Below, in pieces: positions 1-5,987 of a stretch of DNA of 8,999 nt. Where the stretch lies: assembly GCA_023260315.1 (NCBI GenBank), contig JALQVQ010000085.1, forward strand, positions 1 through 8,999, read 5' to 3'. Below the pieces are notes generated by a model, which was given only the letters and a program-made list of their open reading frames with translations, was not told where the DNA came from and searched no databases. The position numbers and the translations under genes were made by a program. This DNA is from Burkholderiaceae bacterium (lineage in GTDB: Bacteria > Pseudomonadota > Gammaproteobacteria > Burkholderiales > Burkholderiaceae_C). Within the stretch, counting starts at the first letter, position 1. Each line of letters starts with the position of its first letter.

Positions 1-162
1 GCAAATGGCATTGATATTGAGGTTTCAAAGTATAGAAAAGAATGCCGGGACCTATTAAAAATATTTGCAATCAACCAAACTCAAAATAGGCCTTTTATTA
101 CTCTTAAAATTGCGCTTACCAAGGATGGCTTCTTGGGGCCAAAGACGGGCATGTCCTCGTAA
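1..162 (+). CDS. RibD-type reductase, internal fragment (5' end outside window, 3' end broken)
   Basis: An open frame enters from the left edge and stops at a TAA (160-162), giving about 53 residues. Residues ~3-49 resemble the linker and first strand of the RibD C-terminal reductase domain. An ECRDLL segment is followed by [17 protein letters not shown], matching the family pattern RPFvtLKxAmsxDGxi. That domain reduces the deaminated pyrimidine intermediate of riboflavin synthesis with NADPH. The likeness continues to about GPKTG (136-150), where the frame runs into sequence antisense to icmF and stops, so most of the reductase domain is missing. The first 120 bases have 40 G/C, far below the adjacent body (38 of 60 at 181-240), so the source differs. 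The family call is from memory of the motif on a short fragment; a stand-alone RibD_C protein is equally possible. Confidence 0.5.
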   Translation, partial: ANGIDIEVSKYRKECRDLLKIFAINQTQNRPFITLKIALTKDGFLGPKTGMSS

Positions 163-1316
163 CGGCTCTGGAAGTCTTCGCGGTTACGCAGTACTTGCTT
201 GGCCACATCGCGCAGGGCGTCTGCAGCGCCTTTGCGGTCAAATTTATTGATGGCAACAAACGCCGCAAAATCGAGCATGTCGATTTTCTCAAGCTGGCTG
301 GCAGCACCAAACTCCGGCGTCATCACATACATTGGGATATCGACGTGCGGAACGATGGCCGCATCACCTTGGCCGATACCCGAGGTTTCCACGATCACTA
401 AATCGAAGCCCGCTGCCTTACAGCTGGCTATCACATCGGGTAGTGCGGCACTGATTTCCGAGCCAAACTCGCGCGTTGCCAACGAGCGCATGAAGACGCG
501 TTGGCCGTTGCGCCATGGCGTGATGGCATTCATTCGGATGCGGTCGCCCAGCAACGCACCACCGCTCTTGCGGCGACTCGGGTCAATGGAGATGACGGCG
601 ATGCGGAGCTGGTCGTCTTGATCGAGGCGCAGGCGGCGAATCAACTCGTCTGTCAGCGATGATTTACCGGCACCACCGGTGCCTGTGATACCCACAACCG
701 GGATCGTTGCGGCCTGGCTGGCGGCTCGTATCGCGTCCATGACGGTGCCGTTCGCTTGACCCGCCTCAACCGAGGTAATCAGCTGGGACAGTGCGCGCCA
801 GTTTTCTGGCTCATGCCCTTGAATGGCGCTGAGCGCTTGGGGGCCCTTCTGCGTGATGTCAAGGTCGCAGCGCATGACCATGTCACCAATCATGCCCTGA
901 AGACCCATACGCTGGCCGTCTTCGGGGCTGTAGATGCGGGTAACGCCGTAGGCTTGTAGCTCAGCGATTTCAACCGGCACGATGACGCCGCCGCCGCCGC
1001 CAAACACTTGGATGTGCCCAGCGCCCTTCTCGCGCAAGAGGTCAACCATGTATTTGAAGTATTCGACATGGCCGCCCTGGTACGAGCTGATCGCGATGCC
1101 TTGCACGTCCTCTTGGATCGCCGCCGTGACGACATCGTCAACGCTGCGGTTATGCCCGAGGTGAATGACCTCGGCGCCCATGCTCTGCAGGATGCGGCGC
1201 ATGATGTTGATGGCGGCATCGTGGCCATCAAAAAGACTGGCTGCCGTTACAAAACGGACTTTGTTTTTGGGACGGTAGTTGGCAAGAACTTGGGGGTCTG
1301 CGGACAGGTCAGTCAT
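81..1316 (-). CDS. icmF: Fused isobutyryl-CoA mutase IcmF, truncated: B12-binding and G-protein chaperone domains only
   Basis: IcmF isomerises isobutyryl-CoA and n-butyryl-CoA using adenosylcobalamin, and carries its own G-protein chaperone fused between the B12-binding and substrate-binding domains. Here residues ~20-150 are the B12 domain, with the base-off motif DGHD (30-33), SSYQGGH (78-84) and FGGGGG (105-110). Residues ~205-393 are the MeaB-like GTPase: Walker A GTGGAGKS (212-219), [20 protein letters not shown] (310-318) and NKFD (357-360). Family likeness ends at MPVFG (389-393, down to base ~138). The last 18 residues are unrelated and come from the AT-rich edge. Full-length IcmF is about 1,090 residues, so the catalytic TIM-barrel part is absent and this product could not be a mutase. 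The ATG at 1316 gives the family-typical N-terminus, though its ribosome site is weak. The call is firm; the cause of truncation is open. Confidence 0.9.
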   Translation of the reverse strand: MTDLSADPQVLANYRPKNKVRFVTAASLFDGHDAAINIMRRILQSMGAEVIHLGHNRSVDDVVTAAIQEDVQGIAISSYQGGHVEYFKYMVDLLREKGAGHIQVFGGGGGVIVPVEIAELQAYGVTRIYSPEDGQRMGLQGMIGDMVMRCDLDITQKGPQALSAIQGHEPENWRALSQLITSVEAGQANGTVMDAIRAASQAATIPVVGITGTGGAGKSSLTDELIRRLRLDQDDQLRIAVISIDPSRRKSGGALLGDRIRMNAITPWRNGQRVFMRSLATREFGSEISAALPDVIASCKAAGFDLVIVETSGIGQGDAAIVPHVDIPMYVMTPEFGAASQLEKIDMLDFAAFVAINKFDRKGAADALRDVAKQVLRNREDFQSRYEDMPVFGPKKPSLVSAILRVIKGLF

Positions 1317-1342
1317 GGCGGGCTCACGGTAGATGAACTATG

Positions 1343-1358
1343 ACGTTTACGTAAACGT
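1343..1358. promoter_or_regulatory. Perfect 16-bp palindrome, candidate operator of icmF
   Basis: ACGTTTACGTAAACGT is a perfect inverted repeat 27 bp upstream of the icmF start. It overlaps a tandem GTTTAC-GTAAAC-GTAAAC run (1346-1361). Read on the minus strand, a possible promoter TTGGTT, 17-nt spacer, CATAGT brackets it, which places the palindrome in the spacer. MerR-type regulators bind there, and the LiuR group that controls branched-chain amino-acid and acyl-CoA degradation is reported to use palindromes of this general ACGT-containing type (from memory). Which regulator binds is inference. Confidence 0.5.
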
Positions 1359-1407
1359 AAACCAAAGCGAAATCTTAACCGAGAACCCCCCTGCCGCAAA
1401 GCTGGCG

Positions 1408-1911
1408 TTAGCCCTTGATCCGGCTGCTCACCCACATGCTGATAAGCATGGCGGGGACAAACCAAACCAGGTCCCCGTTGGTCGTCCAAGCGGCCAGCGC
1501 AGGGCCGGGACAGAAGCCGCCCAAGGCCCAGCCAACGCCAAACATGGCGCCACCGCTAATCAGTGGCCAGTCCACATCGGTGCGGTTTGGCAGCACGAAG
1601 GCGTTGGCCAGCCATGGTTTGCTGGTTTTTAGCGCGTCTTTGTGATTGCCATTGGGTTGGGTGTGGCGGTACGCAATCAAGGTCACGATCACAGCGCCGC
1701 CCATGACGAAGGCCAAGCTGGGGTCCCATTCACCCGGCACGGCATCTGTGAAGAGGGCGGCAATGTTGAGGAAGCCCAAGACCTTTGCGGGGTCGGTCAT
1801 ACCGGATACGACCAAACCAGCGGCAAACAAAATGCCAGCGAGAAGGCCCAAAATGATGCCGCGCGCGCTGTCGCTAACGTCGGCTGATGTGTTTGTTGTT
1901 GCGGTTGTCAT
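1408..1911 (-). CDS. YeeE/YedE-family sulfur transporter, second half (PmpB/DUF6691-like)
   Basis: A 167-residue membrane protein that pairs with the gene upstream. Predicted helices lie at about 16-36, 66-81, 116-131 and 145-160. Family signatures are SGMTDPAKVLGFL (36-48) and GGFCPGPAL (131-139), whose Cys134 is the conserved cysteine of this half. YeeE/YedE proteins move thiosulfate or related sulfur species, often as a single chain; two half-length proteins are the PmpA/PmpB arrangement known from BigR-controlled operons. The start is fixed by a strong Shine-Dalgarno AGGAGGTG (1923-1916), and the ATG overlaps the upstream stop as ATGA, implying translational coupling. An in-frame ATG at 2019 would read through the upstream gene in another frame and is not used. 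The transported substrate is not shown by the sequence. Confidence 0.85.
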   Translation of the reverse strand: MTTATTNTSADVSDSARGIILGLLAGILFAAGLVVSGMTDPAKVLGFLNIAALFTDAVPGEWDPSLAFVMGGAVIVTLIAYRHTQPNGNHKDALKTSKPWLANAFVLPNRTDVDWPLISGGAMFGVGWALGGFCPGPALAAWTTNGDLVWFVPAMLISMWVSSRIKG

Positions 1912-2348
1912 GCGGCACCTCCTGCCATTAAGCCTCGAACAGTCACGGTCACCATTGCCGCGCCCATGAAGACGGCCACGGCCACCAACGAGCGTGCAGA
2001 GCGGCGGCCTAAACCGCAAACGCCATGGCCAGATGTGCAGCCACTGCCGCGGATGGTGCCGTAGCCCACCAAGATGCCCGCCAAGATGAGTAAGCCAGGC
2101 GTGCGCGCTGGCATGGCGGTGCTGACTTCAAAAACGCCTGTAAACCAGGTGCCACCCAAAATCAGACCCGCGATGAAGGCGGTACGCCAATTCAGGAGCG
2201 CGCCTAGGGTGCGTTTCTCGATTGCCGGTTGCACGGCGCCCATCGTGAGGCCACTGATGCCAGTGACGCGCCCAAATGCGATCAGCACCAACCAACTGGA
2301 AAGACCGATCAGGAGGCCACCGATGGTGGCTTGTAAAAACGGATGCAT
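1908..2348 (-). CDS. YeeE/YedE-family sulfur transporter, first half (PmpA-like)
   Basis: A 146-residue hydrophobic protein with helices at about 6-26, 55-72, 85-100 and 118-138. It carries the hallmark GSGCTSGHGVCG (101-112) with Cys104 and Cys111; cysteines in this loop are used to relay thiosulfate in characterised YeeE proteins. The ATG at 2348 is preceded by AAGGAAC (2360-2354). The open frame extends to 2684, but that part lies antisense to the regulator gene and has no hydrophobic or family character. It overlaps the second-half gene by 4 bp, and both are transcribed away from the CsoR-type regulator through a shared control region. Role inferred: import or export of a sulfur species as part of persulfide detoxification. 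Family call firm, substrate unknown. Confidence 0.85.
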   Translation of the reverse strand: MHPFLQATIGGLLIGLSSWLVLIAFGRVTGISGLTMGAVQPAIEKRTLGALLNWRTAFIAGLILGGTWFTGVFEVSTAMPARTPGLLILAGILVGYGTIRGSGCTSGHGVCGLGRRSARSLVAVAVFMGAAMVTVTVRGLMAGGAA

Positions 2349-2371
2349 GAAAAGTTCCTTTAAAAAAGGGG

Positions 2372-2401
2372 TTGCGGTATACCCCTGGGAGTATATATAA
2401 T
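2372..2401 (+). promoter_or_regulatory. Promoter of the regulator-dioxygenase transcript
   Basis: TTGCGG (2372-2377) and a perfect TATAAT (2396-2401) are 18 nt apart. The weak -35 and consensus -10 fit a repressible sigma-70 promoter. It reads toward the CsoR-like gene starting at 2449. Confidence 0.55.
2378..2395. promoter_or_regulatory. CsoR/CstR-type operator between divergent promoters
   Basis: TATACCCCTGGGAGTATA is an imperfect palindrome (7 of 9 base pairs symmetric) of the CsoR-family kind: a short G/C tract flanked by AT-rich arms. It exactly fills the 18-nt spacer of the regulator promoter (2372-2401) and overlaps the -10 of the transporter promoter on the other strand (TATATA 2397-2392, with TTGCGC 2419-2414 as -35, 16-nt spacer). 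Binding here would shut both directions, giving autorepression plus control of the transporter. The pattern is seen in the sequence; binding by the adjacent repressor is inferred. Confidence 0.7.
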
Positions 2402-2448
2402 AATTCTCGAATGGCGCAAGTTTTTTTAAAAAATACGAAAGATGCCCT

Positions 2449-2694
2449 ATGACACACCTAACCGACGGCACCCGAAAAAAGGCCCTGATCATGCGGTTGA
2501 AGCGCATTGAGGGGCAGTTGCGTGGGGTCCAAAACCTCATTGAATCCGGTGCAGACTGCGAAGCGGTCGCCCAGCAAATGAGTGCGTCGCGAAAGGCGCT
2601 TGACAAGGCCTTCTTCACGCTCGTGGGATGCGTGATTGCGCAAGGCGAGGTCGACGGTGATGAGGTCGCCACCATGCTCGCCAAGTTCGGCTGA
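2449..2694 (+). CDS. CsoR/RcnR-family repressor, CstR-like (probable persulfide sensor)
   Basis: An 81-residue all-helical DUF156 protein. The family core is present: RLKRIEGQLRG (16-26), then Cys37 and ASRKALDKAF (46-55). In copper-sensing CsoR the ligands follow a C-x24-H-x3-C pattern. Here Cys37 is kept, but the His position is Val62 and the second Cys position is Gly66. The only other cysteine is Cys61, one residue before the His position. That rules against a classic copper site and favours thiol chemistry, as in CstR, which forms di- or trisulfide links between two cysteines when it meets persulfides. Context agrees: a persulfide dioxygenase follows 40 bp downstream, a sulfur transporter diverges, and a CsoR-type operator lies just upstream. 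A nickel, cobalt or formaldehyde sensor is less likely. The ligand is inferred; the family is clear. Confidence 0.88.
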   Translation: MTHLTDGTRKKALIMRLKRIEGQLRGVQNLIESGADCEAVAQQMSASRKALDKAFFTLVGCVIAQGEVDGDEVATMLAKFG

Positions 2695-2734
2695 ATCCAA
2701 TTTAACTTTTCAAACCATTAATAGGAGTGACACC

Positions 2735-3847
2735 ATGACCCCCATCCAGCTGTTTGATGCCCCTTCAGGGACGTATACCTACATCTTGATGCACCCGGAA
2801 ACCCGCGAGGCCATCATCATCGACCCGGTGGAAGAGCAAATCGAGCGTGACCTTGATGTGCTCAAGTCGTACCAGCTGACCCTGCGTTACGCCGTCGAGA
2901 CCCATGCACACGCAGACCACATCACCAGCGCTGCAAAGTTGGTGGAGTTGACCGGTGCCAAAACCGCCGCGCCAGCTGACTGCGGCATCACCACGGCAGC
3001 GATTCAGCTGACACATGGCGACACCTTGACGTTTGGTAACGAAACACTGAAGGCGTTGCACACGCCCGGCCATACCGGCGGCAGCATGTGCTTTGTTTGG
3101 GGTGCCAACGTATTCACGGGCGACACCTTGTTGATCAACGGGTGCGGACGCACCGACTTTCAATCGGGCAGCGCCGAGGCCCTGTATCAAAGCGTTCAGC
3201 AGCACCTGTTCACCTTGCCAGACGCGACCACCGTGTGGCCGGGTCACGACTACCAAGGGCGCACCCACAGCACCATTGGCTTTGAAAAACAAAATAACCA
3301 GCGTTTGGCTGGCAAGACCCAGGCTGAATTTGTGGCGATCATGGCGGGCTTAAATCTGCCGCGCCCCAAACGCATCGACGAGGCCGTGCCTGCCAACCTG
3401 ACCTCTGGGGTGCGCCACGATGCGGGCGAACACCAAGCGTTAACCGCGCCAACTGCGGCAGAGGGTTACGCCGGTGACGTCAGTTGTGCCCTCGCATGGG
3501 CCTGGGTGCAGAGTGGCGAGGCTGTTCTGGTTGACGTTCGCTCCGATGCGGAACGAGAGTGGGTGGGGCAGGTACCCGGTGCGGTCGCCGTGCCGTTCAA
3601 ACAGTGGCCAGGGATGGTTGAAAACGCCGATTTGGACGGGCAGCTCAAAGCCGCAGCCAACGGCAAAAAGCTCGTCCTGTTATGCCGGAGCGGCGTTCGC
3701 TCCATCGCTGTTGCCAAGCGCGCTTGCGCTTTGGGGCTTGATGCCTACAACATTCTTGAGGGCTTCGAAGGCGATCCGGATACGCACGGTCACCGAGGCA
3801 CACGCGGCGGTTGGCGAGCACGCGGCCTCCCTTGGCGCCAAAACTAA
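2735..3847 (+). CDS. Persulfide dioxygenase-rhodanese fusion (ETHE1-like MBL plus rhodanese)
   Basis: A 370-residue two-domain enzyme. Residues 1-~240 form an ETHE1-type metallo-beta-lactamase fold: THAHADH (56-62), PGHTGG (111-116) with His113, TGD with Asp130, GRTDFQSG (138-145) and PGHDY (169-173). His57, His113 and Asp130 are the expected mononuclear iron ligands. Residues ~245-370 form a rhodanese domain with active loop CRSGVRS (317-323), Cys317 being the sulfur-accepting residue. Such fusions (studied in Burkholderia as PRF, and in Staphylococcus as CstB) oxidise glutathione or low-molecular-weight persulfide to sulfite and use the rhodanese part to exchange sulfane sulfur with thiosulfate. 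AGGAG (2723-2727) sets the ATG at 2735; the frame is open to 2636 but overlaps the repressor gene. It is co-directional with the repressor and probably co-transcribed. No export signal, so cytosolic. Confidence 0.92.
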   Translation: MTPIQLFDAPSGTYTYILMHPETREAIIIDPVEEQIERDLDVLKSYQLTLRYAVETHAHADHITSAAKLVELTGAKTAAPADCGITTAAIQLTHGDTLTFGNETLKALHTPGHTGGSMCFVWGANVFTGDTLLINGCGRTDFQSGSAEALYQSVQQHLFTLPDATTVWPGHDYQGRTHSTIGFEKQNNQRLAGKTQAEFVAIMAGLNLPRPKRIDEAVPANLTSGVRHDAGEHQALTAPTAAEGYAGDVSCALAWAWVQSGEAVLVDVRSDAEREWVGQVPGAVAVPFKQWPGMVENADLDGQLKAAANGKKLVLLCRSGVRSIAVAKRACALGLDAYNILEGFEGDPDTHGHRGTRGGWRARGLPWRQN

Positions 3848-3881
3848 ATAACGCCGGTTGTCATGGGCGATAATCCCGCTT

Positions 3882-4646
3882 ATGACATTCATGGCAATTG
3901 ATGTGGGTAACACCCGGCTGAAATGGGCGCTTTATGCGTCTGCGACGCCGGGTGCCACGCCGTTGGCTCAAGGTGCCCAGTTTTTGGAACACATTGACCA
4001 GTTGGCTGAGACGGATTGGGCTGATTTGCCGGCCCCCCGAACCATGTTGGGCTGTGTTGTTGCTGGCACGGCGGTCATGCGTCGCGTCGAAGAGCAGCTC
4101 GATATTTGGGACGTCGCGCCGCAGTGGGTGGTGCCGAGCGAATCCGAGGGCGGCGTTGTCAATGGTTATGACCACCCGCCTCGCTTGGGTGCCGACCGAT
4201 GGGTCGCGGTGATCGGCGCCTATCGCCGTCTATTGGCCCGTGGCGACAAAAGACCTTGCGTGGTGGTGATGGTGGGCACAGCCGTGACCGTTGAGGCACT
4301 TGATGCGTCGGGTCGTTTCTTGGGCGGCATCATCATGCCCGGTCACGGCATCATGTTGCGCGCCCTGGAGTCAGGTACCGCCGGCTTGCATGTGCCCACA
4401 GGCGATGTCGTTGCATTCCCAACCAACACCAGCGATGCCCTGACCAGCGGCGGCACATTTGCCATCGCCGGCGCTGTGGCGCACATGGTGCAGCAACTCA
4501 AAAACCACACCGGTGTTGCACCGGCTTGCTTCATGACAGGCGGTGCGGGCTGGAAAATGGTTCCCAGCATGAGCGTTGAGGTCGAGCTGGTCGAATCCCT
4601 GGTGATGGATGGCCTGTTAGAAATCGCTCAGTTGCGCGGCCTCTGA
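3882..4646 (+). CDS. coaX: Type III pantothenate kinase CoaX
   Basis: Phosphorylates pantothenate, the first step of coenzyme A synthesis. The 254-residue length fits the family. Motifs: [13 protein letters not shown] (5-17) with Asp7, the phosphate-binding start; [12 protein letters not shown] (96-107), where Asp105 is the expected catalytic base; [10 protein letters not shown] (131-140); and GGIIMPG (148-154). The residue that is usually Asp in D-x-GTA, a monovalent-cation ligand in characterised CoaX, is Met130 here. Start choice: ATG 3882 or ATG 3891 are both plausible, as is a TTG at 3858; I prefer 3882 because it leaves a short leader before AIDVGNT, but no clear ribosome site decides. 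It lies 34 bp after the dioxygenase-rhodanese gene and may share its transcript, although CoA synthesis has no evident link to sulfur detoxification. Confidence 0.9.
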   Translation: MTFMAIDVGNTRLKWALYASATPGATPLAQGAQFLEHIDQLAETDWADLPAPRTMLGCVVAGTAVMRRVEEQLDIWDVAPQWVVPSESEGGVVNGYDHPPRLGADRWVAVIGAYRRLLARGDKRPCVVVMVGTAVTVEALDASGRFLGGIIMPGHGIMLRALESGTAGLHVPTGDVVAFPTNTSDALTSGGTFAIAGAVAHMVQQLKNHTGVAPACFMTGGAGWKMVPSMSVEVELVESLVMDGLLEIAQLRGL

Positions 4647-4656
4647 ATCCCAACGT

Positions 4657-5871
4657 TTAAACCGCGTCAGACTTGAACGCGTCGTTCACCAAGCGCACCC
4701 AGCCTGTAGCGCCAATGCCAATCAGGTCGTCGTTGAAGTCGTAACTGGGGTTGTGTAAGGTGCATGGGCCGCCGCCGTGACCGATGTCGCGGTGATCACC
4801 TGTCCCATTGCCCAGAAAAATATAGGCCCCGGGTTTTTCCATGAGCATGTAAGCAAAGTCTTCTGCCCCCATGGTGGGCTCTTGGTCGCCCACGTTGGCC
4901 GCGCCGAAAGCAGCCGTAAAAACACGCTTGGCAAAGGCGGCCTGCGTCGCATCGTTGATGGTGGGCGGGTAGTTGCGCACAAACTCAAAGTCGCATGTCG
5001 CGCCGTACGCCGCAGCGGTGTGCTGTGCCACCTCGCGCATCCGTTGCTCGATCAGGTCGAGCACCGGCACGCTGAACGTGCGCACGGTTCCGCGCATTTC
5101 GCAAGTGTTGGGAATCACATTCGTCGCCTCGCCGGCGTTGATCATGGTGACCGATATCACTGCTGCATCGACCGGCTTGTTGTTACGGGTGACGATGGTT
5201 TGGAAGGATTGCACCATGGCCGCCGCCACGGGTACGGGGTCGATACCCATATGCGGCATGGCGGCATGCGCACCCTTGCCGCGCACCGTGATTCGGAACT
5301 CGTTGCTCGATGCCATCACAGGACCAGGACTCACGGCGAACAAGCCAACCGGTAAGCCCGGCCAGTTGTGCAGCGCAAAGACGGCATCCATTGGAAAGCG
5401 TTCAAACAAACCGTCCTTGATCATCTCGCGCGCACCGCCACCGCCCTCTTCAGCGGGTTGAAAAATGACGTAAACCGTCCCCGCGAAGTCGCGATTGGCG
5501 GCCAAGTGCTTGGCCGCCGCCAACAAGGTTGCGGTGTGGCCGTCGTGACCACACGCATGCATCTTGCCTGGGTGTTGGCTGGCATGTTCGAAGGTGTTTA
5601 ACTCTTGAATGGGGAGCGCATCCATGTCGGCGCGCAGGCCGAGGCTTTTCAGTGGCTGCCCCGCCGCTGGGGGCAGGTGACCATTAATGACGCCCACCAC
5701 GCCGGTGACCCCCAGACCTGTGTGAACCTCCACCCCAAACTGGCGAAGCTGATCCGCCACCAACGCCGACGTACGCGCCTCCTGATAGCAAAGCTCCGGG
5801 TGGGCGTGGATGTCCTTGCGCACGCGCGCCATTTCGGCCGCGTCGACTTTGATTGCATCAATGAGGTTCAT
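4657..5871 (-). CDS. M20D-family amidohydrolase (hippurate/N-acyl-amino-acid hydrolase type)
   Basis: A 404-residue dinuclear-metal hydrolase that cleaves the amide bond of N-acyl amino acids or similar small amides. Metal ligands fit the M20D set: MHACGHDGH (104-112) with Cys107 and His109, the EEGGGGA motif (Glu141/Glu142), His168 in ALHNW, and His373 in LHNPSYDF near the C-terminus. HPELCYQE (24-31) and ADMDALPI (81-88) are usual N-terminal signatures. The small dimerisation domain spans roughly 185-300, with GKGAHAAMPH (198-207). The substrate cannot be told apart between hippurate, auxin conjugates and N-acetyl-diaminopimelate. No clear Shine-Dalgarno precedes the ATG at 5871, but the N-terminus is family-typical. 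Its 3' end meets coaX tail to tail with 10 bp between; I see no terminator hairpin there. No signal peptide. Confidence 0.9.
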   Translation of the reverse strand: MNLIDAIKVDAAEMARVRKDIHAHPELCYQEARTSALVADQLRQFGVEVHTGLGVTGVVGVINGHLPPAAGQPLKSLGLRADMDALPIQELNTFEHASQHPGKMHACGHDGHTATLLAAAKHLAANRDFAGTVYVIFQPAEEGGGGAREMIKDGLFERFPMDAVFALHNWPGLPVGLFAVSPGPVMASSNEFRITVRGKGAHAAMPHMGIDPVPVAAAMVQSFQTIVTRNNKPVDAAVISVTMINAGEATNVIPNTCEMRGTVRTFSVPVLDLIEQRMREVAQHTAAAYGATCDFEFVRNYPPTINDATQAAFAKRVFTAAFGAANVGDQEPTMGAEDFAYMLMEKPGAYIFLGNGTGDHRDIGHGGGPCTLHNPSYDFNDDLIGIGATGWVRLVNDAFKSDAV

Positions 5872-5879
5872 AAAGCGCG

Positions 5880-5932
5880 TTGGTTTGTCTAAACAAAAAA
5901 GCTATGCTACTGCTATTACATGGGGCTGCCAA
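5880..5932. promoter_or_regulatory. Overlapping divergent promoters, amidohydrolase / molybdoenzyme
   Basis: On the + strand, TTGGTT (5880-5885) and TATGCT (5903-5908) are 17 nt apart, reading toward the molybdoenzyme. On the minus strand, TTGGCA (5932-5927) and TAGCAT (5909-5904) are also 17 nt apart, reading toward the amidohydrolase. The two -10 boxes occupy the same bases, so the promoters should compete. Both matches are imperfect and chosen by eye. Confidence 0.35.
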
Positions 5933-5987
5933 ATGCGGGCACTGAATGCCCCCAACGGCCCCCTCAATTCAAATAAAGAGAGCTGCT

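Noticed and set aside
90..119. GTAAGCGC reading leftward from 119 looks like an IS66-family terminal repeat, which could explain the icmF break.
   Set aside because: The RibD-like frame runs without interruption through 119 to about 150, and IcmF likeness ends at 138 rather than at 119, so the match is probably chance. No transposase is visible, though only 119 bp could be inspected.
2349..2684. Upstream extension of the first transporter gene to an ATG at 2684 (258 residues).
   Set aside because: The extra part lies antisense to the repressor gene and crosses the operator region; the ATG at 2348 has a good ribosome site and begins at the first membrane helix.
2765..3292. 175-residue minus-strand frame antisense to the persulfide dioxygenase.
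   Set aside because: It overlaps the complete metallo-beta-lactamase domain, has no recognisable domain, and reads as a shadow of codon bias.
4640..4675. Possible bidirectional terminator between coaX and the amidohydrolase.
   Set aside because: Only 10 bp separate the stops and I could not find a stem of useful length followed by a T-run on either strand.
4777..5461. Long + strand open frames (192 and 162 residues) antisense to the amidohydrolase.
   Set aside because: They are shadows of a well-supported gene with intact metal ligands; their translations have no family character and are rich in Arg, His and Ala as expected of antisense frames in GC-rich DNA.
5883..5898. TTTGT/ACAAA inverted repeat as a LysR-type operator.
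   Set aside because: Arms of 5 bp in an A-rich stretch are expected by chance, and no LysR-family gene is adjacent.
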